Notes under the pieces: model-generated
The model's database searches: none
What the model was told of the DNA's origin: nothing
The model's input: only the letters and a program-made list of their open reading frames with translations
Made by a program: the position numbers and the translations under genes
NCBI GenBank assembly: GCA_037577475.1
Contig: CM075201.1
Location: 7,173,501-7,237,500 of the forward strand
Length of the DNA stretch: 64,000 nt
From: Chaunax sp. Z400
Lineage: Eukaryota > Chordata > Actinopteri > Lophiiformes > Chaunacidae
Direction of reading: 5' to 3'
In this document: one piece after another, positions 36,770-50,260 of the stretch
Position numbering within the stretch: the stretch's first letter is position 1
Layout of the letters: every line of letters starts with the position of its first letter

Positions 36770-38880
36770 GCTATTCATCAGACATTACACGTAGAGTCAG
36801 ATCATGCATCATGCATTATGTTCTTCGATATCAACACCACAGTTGCACCACAGTTACATTTCCTGCATGCCGGCATCCCTTAGCCATCTGGTCCAATCAT
36901 GGAATCAATGGGCCAAATGAGTTGAAATGAAAATTATTTACTAACATTGTTTCGATATGTATTGATATCAGCCTCGAGGCACAGAGCAGCACAATCTGCT
37001 GCATGGATTCAACTCAAAATGAAACTGCTGCTTGTCTGAGAGGGTAACGATATTCTAAACATGTAACACAGGTCAATAACAAGAGAGCTTTAAAGTCTGA
37101 CTTCCTTTTAGTTTATGAGACAAACTTTCAAGTCACTAAAATCTGTCAAATGTTTAAGGAAACCAAGTTAGAAAACTCAGTGGTATTCTGAGCTCTGAGG
37201 TCTCCAGACATAAGGCTCCCATGTGGCACAACAGTAATTAAGATTAGCTTAATTAACAAATATTAATTAAGGAAAGAAAGAAAGGAAATAAGTTAATTAA
37301 TAGTAATATTTATGGTGTAACAGACAATTCAACATACAAAGGAGTTAATAATTGAAATTATTAATTTAATGTAAATGCTATTTAATGTATATTATGCATT
37401 TAAAGAATGGAAGTAATATCGCATTAAGTCATATCTACAGAGCTGTTTATAAACCGCTGAAGCATAGAACATATACAATAATATATATAATTTATTTAAC
37501 AACTCTAAACCCTTCCATGCTGGACACACAACTGACATATTAACAGCAAACATCTGTTTAATAAAACAATATAACATATTCAGAAACATCTGTAATGATG
37601 CACTCAAGCACTTTATTTCATGTATCAATAACTGATTTTACAAGACTTGATTTGATTTTACACAATTTGACAAGGCTCACTGAACATGACTTTTACAAAC
37701 AAGACTTATAAGTTAAAAGAATTAAATGTATGTCATTTAAAAGCTGTATATATATTACTATAAAATTAGTTTCTTACAGTTAGGGACATATTTTCAGCTT
37801 CTTATCTATGGACTACGATCTAAATTATAAAGGTGTAATTTGAGTGAAACTTGCTCTAAATCCATGATCTACTACCTTAACATCAGCCTACATTTGGTTT
37901 GTAAAGAGAAACATTTTAAAGTGTTTCATAGGCGGCCTGTTAATCTGTTGATCTTTTAAAACTATGAACACATAAGCATTAGGATTAGTTACTTCATTTG
38001 GTGCTTGTTAATTTTCCATAAGATGCCTGTTCACTGCTCAAAGCTGATGCTGACATTTTACCATGAGTAAAATGAATGCATGTCATATCTGACGACAAAC
38101 AGAGATTTGCACCAGAGTGAGCGTGAGGTTTACTTGATTATCTCCTTAAATTTCCGTAAATTGTATAATGACATGTATGACTGTCTATCGTTACAATTAG
38201 AATTTGAGGCATTTGACATCAGTATTTATCAGAAAAGAAGCTGGCAGTTCATATATCTCCCAATCATCAGGAGCAGACTGGTCATTACTGTGTCTGTTCA
38301 GGTCTGTGAATCAGTCAAACCTGTCTGCCTCATCCAGCAGATGGAGCAAAATCCAAATAAACTGCTGCTTACTCTCTCCCCTCATTGAAGTTCATCAGCA
38401 ACCCTTCAGCGTGATCAAAATCAAAATCTATCACAATTAAAAGCTTTGTTTAAAATCAAACAAGAATAGTCTGTGTTTGTGCAACTCTTTGATCCTTGAT
38501 GTTTAAGAAACATTGGAAAAGTTGATCACTGTCACACATTGGCATGAATTCATTATAAATTGCTTGAACACAGCCATTTCATTTGCACCTCTAACATGCA
38601 CAGATAAATTGCATTGAATGAAAACCTTAAGTTAGGTCTACAATGCATACCTCATTATGACTTTGTAAATTTAAAGCAGTGTATACTCAAACATTTTATT
38701 TCATAGTAGTCCTATACATATATATATATACTGTGTTATAATGTAATATGTGTGTATAGTTTCGCATTTGCTCCATTGAGCTGGTGACATACATGATGGC
38801 AAGGACGAAGGACAAATTAGCGTGAACGCGAAACTGGCTCCTACCAGAGACGGTAAAAGGAAGGATAAATCAATACCAAT
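36770..38880. other. Intergenic region, no gene seen
   Basis: AT-rich DNA between the GATA array and the candidate promoter at 38.9 kb. Frames are short and unconvincing. A short (TA)n lies at 38718-38731. No recognised repeat family. Confidence 0.5.
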
Positions 38881-39260
38881 CCAAATAATCCAACATGGCG
38901 ACGCCATGACCCGCCCTACTCTGGCTCTGATTGGCTTGGCAAGTGGATGACGTTTCTTACGTAGCCCTCGAAAGAACAGGAAGACAAATTTGCTCGAAAT
39001 TGTTAAACCGCAATGGTTTCATCTGAATGTCCATTTGTTCACAATATAGATAGCAATCTATTGGAGATAGCGGAGTTAGTAGGAGGCCATAAGTAGGAGT
39101 CGTATATTCGCCGTGGGGAGAGAAGCGAGGGACACTATCAAATCGCCATTAAAACCGAGGGAATGCTAGTTTAGCAAAGATGGCGTCGGATAGTTGTTGA
39201 GGCCTCAGTCACCGGTTTCCAGCTTGTCTGCTCGTATATCCTGTGAATTACCACGACGTT
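38880..39260. promoter_or_regulatory. Candidate CpG-rich promoter upstream of gng3
   Basis: Dense promoter-type motifs in otherwise AT-rich DNA: YY1-like ACATGGCGACGCCATG (38892-38907), GGCGTC/GATGGCG near 39180, inverted CCAAT (ATTGG, about 38930) and a CRE-like TGACGTTTCTTACGTAG just after. Direction is not decided; it could start an upstream noncoding gng3 exon or an unrelated noncoding transcript. No coding gene diverges from it within the window. Confidence 0.4.
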
Positions 39261-39599
39261 GAATATTTACTGCAATGTACTTTAGTAAAATAGTCTCTAT
39301 TTAACACTTACATATATACGAGTTGGAAGAAATCTAACAGTGGTGCCCAGACCTAGAGAGAGCTGGGGTGGGCTTCGTGCTGTTGGAGCTCTTTACTCTA
39401 CAGGGTCTTTGATTTGACAGCGTTAGAAGTAACAGCAACATACAGTAAATGTGCGCTCTTTCTACCCAGTCTCTCTATTATTATCCTAAAATGCAAATCA
39501 GTCATTCCTTTCATCTGTAGCTCACACCGTGTCATTTAAATACCAGCATTTGTTTTACAATGTAAATAGTGATGTAAACCATTACACTAGGATGCAGCA

Positions 39600-39613
39600 G
39601 TCCCCATAGCAAC
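39600..39613. promoter_or_regulatory. RFX X-box-like site
   Basis: GTCCCCATAGCAAC matches the RFX consensus GTNRCCATRGYAAC at all but one position. It lies about 1.3 kb upstream of the gng3 start codon and about 0.45 kb upstream of the candidate noncoding exon, so a role in neuronal/ciliated-cell expression is possible but unproven. Confidence 0.35.
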
Positions 39614-39899
39614 AGAGGAGATGGTGGGCATCACTTATACACGTAATGATTCAGCCCACTGGAGTTCGCATCCCATGTTGTAAGTCACCTTTTAGCACTT
39701 AAAACCAAAACCACACACACCAATCCTGTTCCATATCAGAGATTGAAACCACAGATTCCAGCTGGTCCTGATTTCTCCTGCATAGTTATGGTACAATCCG
39801 CCCTCATAAGAAAACCCTGACCAATGGCTCCCCCCTCCCTCTGTCTGGCAGGTACCACTCACTGCAGAGGGGGTGATCCTATCCATCCACCATAAATCT

Positions 39900-40077
39900 A
39901 ATGCTTATTGTGGCAGAATTGCAGTGCACTGGTCTGTACAGAACAGGGTAGCATCCAGGCTGTTGTCTGTGAGGGGTGGGGTCCGGCTACACAGATACCA
40001 CCAAACATAAGCTGACAGAGGGACACAGAGAGAGAGAAGAGGGGGGAAGATTGCACCTGAAGAGGAATATTATACGG
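39900..40077 (+). other. Candidate 5' noncoding exon of gng3
   Basis: The gng3 coding exon begins right after a TGTGGCTAG acceptor (40925-40933), one base before the ATG, so an upstream exon is needed. The purine-rich stretch ending TATACGG followed by GTAAGG at 40078 is the nearest good donor. The 5' limit is unknown. Inference only. Confidence 0.35.
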
Positions 40078-40934
40078 GTAAGGAGAAAAGGGGATGGATG
40101 GAGGGTGAAGGAAAACAACAATGGGGAAAGGTCCAGAATGTTTCAAATAGATTTGCTCCTTTGCTGCTCTGTTTTTCCTTTCCTGTTGACAATCCATCTT
40201 GCATGATTCCTTTTACATCTGCGACAAAATATTCAGTCATATGCATACTTATTCATTATTTCGTAAATGTCTGTAAGGCTGCGGTGCTTATTTCATTCTA
40301 CATTTGGTATATCTGTGGTTATTCTTGCTCGTAGTGGGAGAATCTTGTGGGCCACGATGAAGAAATCTGATCATTTGGCCCAATTTACATGTTTGGTTTG
40401 CATTTGATAAATTATGTGCTTTTGTTGCCATTTATGGGGATATTATGTAGCAGCTGTGCCAATTCCATAGCACAATATTGACAGATATTTATACTTCATT
40501 ACTGGAGCCTGACTGGTTTCATGCTTGCTTGGTTTGCTGCCAAATTCTACCAATAAGCAATAAAGTACTACAATCTTTGAGCATAGCTTTTATCAAACAT
40601 TACATAATAGCACTACATGGTATATTTGTTGAGTTCGTACATATAGTTCATTTGATCAGCCTAGAATGCCATGTTGAAAAGCTAATTTTGCTATCAATAA
40701 ATCCAGGTGTGTGAATCTGAATGAAGCATTTAAATCACAACTTATTGCAAAGTACAAGCATTTTTATACATTATTTTTTTTATAAATTAGTTGAAGTGAA
40801 GCATAGGATCTCTTGGATCAATCATGGCTGGGTGAGCAGGGCTTTAGGGAAACTACTTTATTTGAAACATGTGCATGCATTTCCATCCAATTCAAATCCT
40901 CGATTCATAAATGTTTGCTGTGCTTGTGGCTAGG

Positions 40935-43900
40935 ATGAAAGGAGACACCCCAGTGAACAGTACCATGAGTGTCGGCCAAGCCAGGAAGCTGGTGGAGCAA
41001 CTGAAGATAGAAGCTAGTTTCTGCAGGATAAAGGTAAGACAATCCGAAGAGCTCAGGGTCAGATATGAACCACGAGGATGTAATATGATAGAACACACAT
41101 GACACAAAGAGGGAGATAAGGGCTATTGATAAATCAAATCAATTACTCATAAAATAACCTACTTTTTTCATATATTACAATGAAATCTTGTGTTCCTATG
41201 TTGTAGTTGGTGAAGTAGCTGCATAAATCATAGTAATATGCCCAACATTGGGATTACATGATTAAAATAAATTAAACCTGCAATCAGCCTGAGATAACGT
41301 CACGTTTAGATACCTTTTACATCTGCTGTCATTTCTGGTTAAGTATAACATTGAGAGAAAAAAGACATTAGAAAAAGTCTTAACTGGTGATTCCTTCTCT
41401 GCTCTCCAAGATTTTGCGACTTCTGCTGTTATTATAGCAGCAGCTTTTTTTTTAAATAACCATCCATAAATGAATATTATATATGTCAACCTTGTAATCA
41501 TTTTTAAATAGAAAATTGAGACGTATACTGGGCTTAAATGAGGATTCAATTTAGAATTTAGATGAGACATTTCTTTGTTTTTCCATATTCATCCTTTTCA
41601 GACTCAAATCCACATTTAACTAAGTGATAAAACTGTAAAAACTGCAGTGAATCCAAATGTTTATGTGCTGATTTCCAGTGTGTGTTTTCTGTCTTTCTTT
41701 AGTCTGAATGATTTGGATTGTCTATTTTAGTGCTCCTGTTCTCTTACTCCTGTGTTCACTGCTGTATTGTGATACCTTTGTAACTGCAAACATCTGCTGT
41801 CCTCCCAGTGAATCAATATGTTTCATCCTCTCATCCTACTAGTATTAATTATGGTTGTATATCCATTTCCATTTTCTATGACCAGACACTTTTTTATTTA
41901 TTTTTTTTACAGGGAAACATTTGCAACAATTTTATTTTAGGTTTAGGCCGGTGTATATTCTTGATTTTTCATTAATCAACTTTGGACTAAAATGTTCAGA
42001 CCGAGGCTTGAAACCCAAGATGTGTGAAATAATCTGGTGAGAGGTTTTTAAAAGACCACCATGATTCTGAAATAGAATTCTCACCACATGCTGTTTTCAA
42101 TGACATGCAAGAAACCATGAACTGAATACATTTGCTTGAAATGTTTCTGTTTCGCTGGGAAACAGATCATATAAAGAGCAGAGTCCTTAGGGCGGAAAAT
42201 TAGGGATGCACAAATGTTGTTTTTTGAGCAGATAACAATAATTGATAATTATGTGATTCTCGGGGCAGGTACCGGTAAAATAATTTTAAAAATGTAATCA
42301 CGAAAAGTAGTTTATACAACAACAACAATGATAATAATATATTTAAATGATAATGAGAAATTGCAATGTCCAAAGTGCCAAATAAAGATGGTCTAAGCCC
42401 ATTAAGAGGACCTTGAAGTCAATTGTAGATCTAACAGGAAGCCAGCGCAGGGCAGCTAAAACTGGACTAATGTTTTCTCTCTTCTTGGTTCTGGTTAAAA
42501 GTCGAGCTGCAGAGTTCTGAATAAGCCAAAGTCTCTCAGTTGTTTTTTTTAGGGAGACCAGTAAACAGTGTGTTACAGTAACCAAGTCAGCCTGAAATAA
42601 AGGGATGAATCTGTTTATTCAGTATCTCTTTGGTTTATAATTGATTGATTTATTAATGGTCGTGCTCTAGCTATGTTTGGAAGATGAAAAAAACTATGTT
42701 TTTGTCACCTTGTTTATGTGGGACTTAAATCTTACATCTGAATCCAAAGTAACACAAAGAGTTTTAACCTCAGATTTAATCCAGGGAGTCCATTTCCACA
42801 GATTATTAAACAGCTGTTCTCTTTTTTTTGTTTGGGCCAATTTTGTCCTCATTTAACTTTAAGAAATTATTACTCATCCATTTATTCATTGACAAAAGGC
42901 AGGTAGTAATTGAGTCTATGGTTGCAGCATCGTTTGGATCAGCAGAGATGTACAGCTGTGTGTCTTTTGTATAAAAAAATACGGACACATACACTGTGCT
43001 TTCGAATGACGTCACCAAGTGGCAGCTTGTATAGTGAGAACAGTAGAAAGGTTAAGACGTAGTGAGCAAAGATGGGTGATTTGAAATAAAATAGTTCTAA
43101 TAAGATTTGTTGTATAAGAATTCATAGATTTTTCATCTCCTCTCTCAATTCTAGTTGAACATGCAATGCAAATTACAATCGTCTTCCTCTGAAGCTACAC
43201 ATCCACACTGCTGACATGTTTAGCTGTACACTGCGTGGCTCTATCCAGGTGCAGCACTTTGACATCATGAGTATGACAACAACGTCTCGCTCCACCTACT
43301 GTATTGCTGTGCAGATGCAGCGCTTGTTAAGTCAATGAAAGCAATTTGGCTTCACGTTATCATCTTTTCATCAACTGGCCAATAATACGCATTTCTGATG
43401 ATCGAACAGATCATTTATCTGTTCATTATATAGTTGCATTCCTATGGGGAAAAAACCCATCATTACGAGACCTGTAAGACAATACACTAATGGTCTTCAT
43501 CAGGGTCATACAGTGTCTCTGTACTATGCTAGTGTGTAAAAGAAAAAGACTTAGTTATACTTCAGAATAGAAATACAACCAAAATATCTAATTATCCTCA
43601 TTTAGAGGGAAAATATTCTAAGGGCTGCAACTATTTCCCAGTAGAGAACTCTAATTTCTTGCAGTCTCTAAATGCACCACAACCTCTAATCAGATTGATA
43701 GATTTATCAAACTCAAGGATGAACTTTTGCTCTTACCTTATCTTTGTAATGAACTAATTGTTAAAAAACAACAACCAAAAAAACAGTCTAATTTAACCAT
43801 GTTCCTGTGAGCCACCCTAAATCTGATCATCCTCATCCACAGGTATCAAAGGCAGCCGCCGACCTGATGGCGTACTGCGACGCACACTCCTGTGACGACC

Positions 43901-43971
43901 CCCTGATCACCCCTGTGCCCACCTCAGAGAACCCTTTCAGGGAGAAGAAATTCTTCTGCGCTCTGCTTTGA
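40935..43971 (+). CDS. gng3: G-protein gamma subunit, GNG3
   Basis: Two coding exons, 40935-41033 (33 codons, phase 0 donor GTAAGAC) and 43843-43971 (42 codons plus TGA), giving 75 aa, the length of human GNG3. It starts MKGDTPVNSTMSVGQARKLV and is near-identical to mammalian GNG3 throughout, including ENPFREKKFF. The C-terminal CALL box predicts geranylgeranylation and removal of ALL, anchoring the Gbeta-gamma dimer at the inner plasma membrane. An in-frame ATG at 40911 would add eight residues but lies upstream of the likely splice acceptor, so 40935 is chosen. The family is neuronal. The 2.8-kb intron holds an old LINE fragment on the opposite strand. Confidence 0.95.
42343..43018 (-). mobile_element. 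Decayed CR1/L2-like non-LTR retrotransposon (reverse transcriptase C-terminal part)
   Basis: On the minus strand, segments in order read KDTQLYISADPNDAATIDS (motif around the RT active-site region, with the usual catalytic ADDTQLY-type start altered to KDTQLY), KWMSNNFLKLNEDK, then RLWLIQNSAARLLTRTKKRE and ISPVLAALRWLPVRSTIDFK. This is the characteristic 3' half of fish CR1/L2-type LINE ORF2. The pieces lie in different frames with stops between, so it is dead. Inserted antisense in the gng3 intron. Confidence 0.85.
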
Positions 43972-45177
43972 GACGAATCAGGGATTGTTGTGATTCAAGT
44001 ACAACTGTACAGTATGTACATGTGTGTACAGTGTGTACATGTACTTCCAATCTAAATAAGACATCGATGTACTATAGTAACCTTGCGTAAAAGCTGCCGA
44101 TGTACAGTACATAACAAATACAAAATGTCTCAAACTAAATTCTTTAAATGCCAACATCTGTCTCAACGTGGAGATTTGAAACAAAACCTAAACATTCAAT
44201 CAATAGAAAAGTCAGTTTATCGAAAGAAAAATAACAATCAGCTATCATCTGGGTGAAACCAGACATTTCATACTCATATACTACATTTACAGGTAACTGC
44301 CAAACAGTCTGAGCAGCAAGTGTCTTAATGGGCTTCACCGATCACAGTAACACATTCAGAGGGATTCTGCAGCATTTGTTCACTTTGACTTGGAAGGACA
44401 CATTTCCACATTAGCTCTGCATGTGGATTATGATGGTGCTACAGATGCTGCTCTGATCGGGTCGGGCTCATCGCTTCTCATAGAAATTGTCCACAGACTT
44501 GATGTCCAAAAAGGAAAAAAGGCCTATTATAATAATAATTGAGTTTCCATTTGCTGAGTGCAGGTGGATATCAAACTCTTTAGATTAATGCTTTACTTAC
44601 AGAATGTTTTTTTTCTCTATTACCTTATAGATTTGGGCTAAATAACTATGACTGTCAATAGATGTTCTATTCATTCACTTAGGTGTTCCCTGTTTTGGCA
44701 GTTACTTCCATCTACCAAGAACAGCTGTTCGAGTGGCTTACAATCACATACATTTATTTAAAAGTTTTATTAAAATTTATGATCATTTATATGCTGTTGC
44801 TGTGGTGTGGATGTGTGTGTGTGTGTGTGTGTGCATAGGTGCTACTGTGAAACTTAAGCAACATTTGATCACTGTCAAATCAAGATTTTATAGTTCAATA
44901 GCACACAAACCCAGAAAATTACATTCCAGAGGTTATGGACATTCAGTATATATAGTAAGCCATTAAAGCAAAATCAGCTATTTGGTTATTATGAGTCTGT
45001 CAAGTGAAACATTTTCTATTTCTTTAGGCCAAAAAAAATAAATACATCAGTTATAATATACTTTTAAAGAGAGGTGTACATCGTTATTTGAACCAAACAG
45101 GTCGGAGGTTCTCCAGAGCAGAGTCAGGGTCCTTCAATGCTTAAAAAAAAAAAGGAACACTTCTAATAATTCATGTA
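43972..45177 (+). other. gng3 3'UTR and intergenic sequence up to the duplication
   Basis: No coding frame. A (GT)n tract lies at 44811-44833. The gng3 poly(A) site cannot be fixed from sequence; no well-placed canonical AATAAA follows closely. The left breakpoint of the segmental duplication is at 45178. Confidence 0.5.
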
Positions 45178-47161
45178 AAGTGAGAACTGAGGTGACTGAC
45201 TTTATTCTAATGACATGTTCTTTTCTACTTTGTCCATGGATCCTTTCACATATACAGTACAGGTGGGTGTTTTATAGTTCTGCTAAATCATGTCCACAAA
45301 AGAGAAAACTGCTCTTGTTTGGTGTTCCATCAAACGCGATCCCATCACTTGACCTCCATGGCGACTTCCAACATGATAACACTTTTGGGAACCCCCTGCT
45401 CTGGATTGAAAACCAGTCAATGTATTTTCTGTATGTTGCAATGTTGCATATGTCACCTTTGGAGCGTTGGCGAAAAAGTAACCATGGAATACCAGGCATT
45501 GGAATAAAACCTAGTGTTACCAAATGGTTCATCTCATTTTTAATTTTATCATTAATTAACAAGATTTTTTTTTTTAAAATGCATGTCCAAATCTGATACT
45601 TGGCCTCTTATTTGTTAATAAGAGGAATATAAAAACAAATGCAAAAACATGATCCAGTGTTCAACAGAAAAGCTTCAACAGACAAGGGTTACATTTTCAA
45701 ACAGCTGATTATGTGTGGAAGATTATGTGACAGACCGGAAATGTACAACAGCAGAGGCTACAGCTCATTGAATAAAATGTTTAAACTAACATGCATTAAG
45801 GCCTCTTATGTTTGGAAAAGCACACAGCGTGTGACTAATTTACTGTATCATGGTTATTGGTTTATGATTAGGGATGGGTATCGGTAATCGATACCTTTAA
45901 GGTATTATCCAAAATAACCCAGTATCAAGAGTTCTCCAAACAATAGGTGTACTGGCATGGCAATTTTTTTAAACTATACCCATCGTTATATATGGTCCTA
46001 ACAGCTTACTTAAAACACAATGTAGCCATTAAAGAATACCAACAAGTCACAAAAAGACAAATTGTTCTTATCCTTCTCTTCCCTTTACCTTGACACCCAG
46101 CCCTTCAGGCAGGTACAGAATGATTTACTGCTGACAAAATTAGCTGTAATGTCTGGGTCACCTAAGTACACATACCAATATTTCATGTAATGGGGTCCAC
46201 AGTGTGGGAGTTTGTTGCAGTGGCATCTTTATTTATATACATTTGCATCTTCAGGTTCAAACAAGCTTTAAGTAGACTTCATTTTCAGAATCAAACGTTT
46301 AAAGTTTTTGAAATATAAAAAGTAACTTTTCTATGACGGCCAGATCAGATTTGGGGTTTTGTGTCAGTATGTCACATGAATAAGTCACATCCTCTGCAAG
46401 ACACTTCCGTCGATCCACCTCTTCATGAAATTACTTAAACATTTGGCAGTGCACAATACTAAACTGTGATATCCTATGTAATCACATGCTATCTAAAAAT
46501 AGAGTTTATATCAACTTTCCAATGGCCATAAAAACAGGCAAACGTGGCAAGAAGCCCATTAATTGAAAGTGAGTATAAATATTACTCTGGATTTTCCTGG
46601 CAAGTCATCACACTAGACAAAGAACAATATGAGCTCAACTGAAATTGCCTTGTGTAGATCAAGAGATATAAATCCTCAGTGCATGACACACAATCGATGT
46701 AGCATTCATTTAAAATTCAGTCATTAATTGAAAGTACAGTAATCCAGTGATGTTTGGAAAACTGAATACTAACTTGAGCAGCTTAATCCCAAAGCTGGAA
46801 ACTAGACATTCAGTTTGAAGCTTGTCTATAAACTGTTCTCAGACTAGACATTTTGACTTGTCAAATACATGCGTACCAACATTAATAAAGGCTAAATTCC
46901 ATTTAAGTGTACCACTGTCACAGCCCTGCTAGTGTACATAATTGTCTACAACTCTCTCGAAGACCATGAGAATGAATGAATGTTTGTGGGCTCGATGGAC
47001 TTCAGAATAAACTAATCATTTAAAAGCAAGTTGACTTCAATGAACCTCAGTGTTAACAGTGTTAGTTATACATCAATCACATATATCGTGTAGGTGAACT
47101 GAATCAAGATCACTGAAGAAACAGTTTGGGCTTCAGAAGTAGAAAACAATGACTGAGTGTT

Positions 47162-47525
47162 TTATAAGAATGCATCACACCATTCTTTTAGACAGTTAAA
47201 GCAGTCAGCTTGTTGTTTAGCATTTGCCATACAAGCATCCTTCAGCCACTCCCGGAAAAGCTCCTCATCTTTCTTTAACACCAGAAACTGCCCAAGGACA
47301 ACATACGCCTGCGGAGGAAAAGATTTACATTTTATATAGGTGGTGCCTGATACCATATACTGTTTATAATGCATTAAAAGGGTGACAAAATCAAATCACC
47401 TTGTCAAAACCTTTCTCATTCAGTCTTCTGCCAAGGGCCTCTCCAATACCAGCAAGATATTGCACAGACTTCTCACCCATGGGCTCTGCCACGAAATCTC
47501 TATGTTTTTGGGTTGTCGATGACAT
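47162..47525 (-). CDS. banf1: Barrier-to-autointegration factor, unit 1 copy
   Basis: Small dimeric chromatin protein that bridges double-stranded DNA and binds LEM-domain nuclear-envelope proteins and lamins. Two coding exons on the minus strand: 47525-47400 (42 codons) and 47308-47162 (48 codons plus TAA), 90 aa against 89 in human. It starts MSSTTQKHRDFVAEPMGEK, with the Ser/Thr cluster that VRK1 phosphorylates in human BAF. The helix-hairpin-helix LAGIGEALG is intact. AYVVLGQFLVLKKDEELFRE keeps the residues matching human G47 and L58. It ends CLKEWCDAFL. Splice sites GTGATT and CCGCAG are good. A noncoding first exon probably ends at 48854. Compared with human BAF it differs mainly at 20-23 (SVQY for PVGS). 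This copy is the more conventional at the LEM-binding surface. Confidence 0.96.
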
Positions 47526-48853
47526 GGTTGCTTTGCAAACAGTCTCAGATCACCAGCTTCTAACCTGTAACACAAAGATAACAATGGACTCTATTATTTT
47601 CCTGATTTAACTATGGGCAAGTCTATGGAATTAATTTTCTCACTCGATGCCCTCAGTTAAACGTACAGTATTATCATACACATGGACAGCCTTACAACTG
47701 TAACCATATAGTCATTAGAAAAGGTAACACTGAATAAAATGAAACTAAGTTCTCTAAGGCTTAATATTTGATTTTGATCAAGTTTACGACCCGCAGATAC
47801 TAGCAGACACTTTATATCGTACCTGGTGAGGGCCTGCCAGGGTTGTGCTGGTGTAATCGCATTTGTAAGGATGTAAAGATGACATGTTCAAGCTAAAAAG
47901 GGATGTCAATTTAGCTACTAGAAGGCTGAAATTAATTACTTTAATGTCACATTCTGTTTAATTTTAAACCTTATGTGCTAATAATGCACAATAAAAAAAT
48001 ATACTATGGTCCTATTGTTTGACTGCACGGTATACTTTATATGGGATACACCATGTGCACTGAACTGAGAAGCTATGTAAGCGTTCAGCACAGTATAATA
48101 TGATGGGTGTATATATATTTCAATCAATTTACAAACGCACAGCATTAAAGAGCCACGCACATGTTGGCGGAGGCAATGAATTTGTTAGAAAATGTGAACA
48201 TAGCACATGTAAAAACTTGAATGTTAATTAAACGCCAGTAGCTAGCATTAATTCAGGTAAGTTAGTCTTTTTTTATTGGCATCAAAAGGCTCTTGTCGTA
48301 GCAGGGAAACGAGCGGGCACTTCACAAGACTTATTTATAACCCTGATTAGGTCATAATTTGCAAAAAGTTACCGTTTGCCCAGTATTTAATAGTTTCACA
48401 TCAAAAACATCGAAACTGATTACCTATGCACATTTTGATATTTATTGATAAACCCTACTAAAAGGCAACTATGTGGCAGTGTTGGATCGCGCGCGCAATA
48501 GCTTCACATGCTAAAAGCTTTAGCATACCAAGCTTCATTCAATAGCAACGTTAGCTTTGGATTTGTTACCATTCAGTTCTCGACGAGTCGTGTTTGCTTG
48601 TTATCATGGGGTATTCTATTTTAAGTAATACGTGATCCCATTGTAATTCTTCCCGTGGCGCAGGAGAGGACCTTAGCATTGTGAAGCTAGCTCAGAATTC
48701 AGGCGCCTTCATATTGTGTTAATGCTAGGTTTCCGTAGCTTCAACAGTAGAACGCTAATTATTATAACTACTTGTTATCGACTCATGCTGCTTTTATGCA
48801 TGCGGCATTGAGCTACTGACTACAACATAAAATTATATCTGACATTATATTAC

Positions 48854-48975
48854 CTTTAATGTTCTGTCCAAGCTAAGTGTTAACGTGGTTCTCAAGAGGG
48901 TCTTTTAGTTTCTGTTCAAGCACCGGAGGCCACAATGCAACGCGCTCGCCGTTTTGCGCCCTACGTCAGGGAGTG
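48854..48975 (-). promoter_or_regulatory. banf1 unit 1 promoter and noncoding first exon
   Basis: On the minus strand a GC-rich block (CTGACGTAGGGCGC, GGCGAGCGCGTTGC) is followed by an exon ending ATTAAAG before GTAATA (donor at 48853-48852). The coding exon of banf1 is preceded by a TTACAG acceptor (exon begins 47564). The CRE-like TGACGTAG lies near 48964. The transcription start is not determined. The block is repeated unchanged in unit 2. Confidence 0.5.
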
Positions 48976-50026
48976 GGGTTAAGAGTTTATTTTTCCCTAA
49001 TCTATGACTTACAGGATATTCAGACCAGTCCTCTGAGCTTAAACTTTAACAACAAACAACATAATTGGAAATTCAACTGCTGTTTTAAGTCACTCTTAAT
49101 ATTACGTTCAGCTCATAGAAACAAACATAAAGCTGTAAACAAGAACAGCAAAGTTGAGAGAAAAAAATTTAGAGTACATAAAGCAAGAATGAAGAACAAA
49201 TTACAATCTCACAATAAATACAAGTGTTTCTGTAGAGAGAGGAAAGAGTGCGGTGGCGCTGGCATCTACTTTTTCTTCTGATTATGTAAATAGAATAGCA
49301 TAAATCCAGCATCTTGCAATATAACTTACTGACAAGTTAAGAAAGTTATACTGGATCATTAAAAATAACTTTGATGAAAGTTTTAATGAAGAAGCTACCA
49401 TATACAAAGTAACAGCTTCCAAACCATAATGTCCATTTCAGGAAGCTCAGTATTATAATAATGGTCTCCTGACATGCCACAAATGATGTGTAAAGATTAG
49501 TGTTATCAATATATTTTAGTACATACTCTTCATATACATTTCCTATCCACCGACTGATCAAAGGTCCTGTAGATCAGTGACATTCAGATAAATACATGCA
49601 CTAAAATGCCGATGTAAAATAAAAAAATATTTGTCTCAATATCAAGTTAAATTAATAATAATAAATTGAATCAATTAAAATAATTAATATTAAGTATTTG
49701 GGCTTTGAATGGGTGCAGGACGAAGTTGGTTCTTATTTATACATTGTTCATACAATGCGCTCCTCTGCCCCATTTTCGTTTGATAAATGTTGACAACTGG
49801 CTGTCTTACTTAGATTTTTATATTCTAGAAATTCTTAAGGGTTAAAATGTCTCATTTATACTGTATTGTGAATCATAACATGATGAAAATATTAAGATAC
49901 TAGACATTTTGTCTTCTTGAACAGTTCATTGTAAGATCACAGATATGGATATTTGACTGACACACACATAAAAAAACTTTCACTAGAATAAACATGGAAA
50001 CAGTCATTATTGCTTTCAGGGTGAAC

Positions 50027-50032
50027 TTTATT
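50027..50032 (-). promoter_or_regulatory. Candidate poly(A) signal of prdx5
   Basis: AATAAA on the minus strand about 230 bases beyond the prdx5 stop codon (50261-50263), a usual distance. An equivalent hexamer exists in unit 2. Confidence 0.45.
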
Positions 50033-50260
50033 TACCCCAAGTAACAGACTACAGAAGATAACACATGTTCCTTTGGATTACTACTCATGACATATATGTG
50101 CGCATTATTACCTTCCAGCTCTTTCTTTGACATTATCATCCATGTGACATTTGCATCCACATGAGAAAAGGAGGAAGCTTGAATAGCTTGGTACCGGACA
50201 TAGTGCAACTTTTATAGCAGGTTGTTATGTGCAGTTTGGTTTAACAAGCTCTAAATTAAC

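Noticed and set aside
35374..36930. 518-residue open frame of YLSI/HLSI repeats (plus two overlapping shorter ones)
   Set aside because: Pure consequence of (ATCT)n, which has no stop in any plus-strand frame; no start context, splice sites or non-repeat domain.
39650..39675. REST/NRSF site near TTCAGCCCACTGGAG upstream of gng3
   Set aside because: Only the first half-site resembles RE1; the second half does not match.
45180..45596. 138-residue frame at the start of unit 1, with a 159-residue relative at 58453-58932
   Set aside because: The frame is shifted between copies by small indels and the protein has no family features; noncoding DNA downstream of banf1.
48877..49281. 134-residue plus-strand frame, identical in unit 2 at 62411-62815
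   Set aside because: It overlaps the banf1 promoter antisense, has no domain, and its conservation is explained by the recent duplication.
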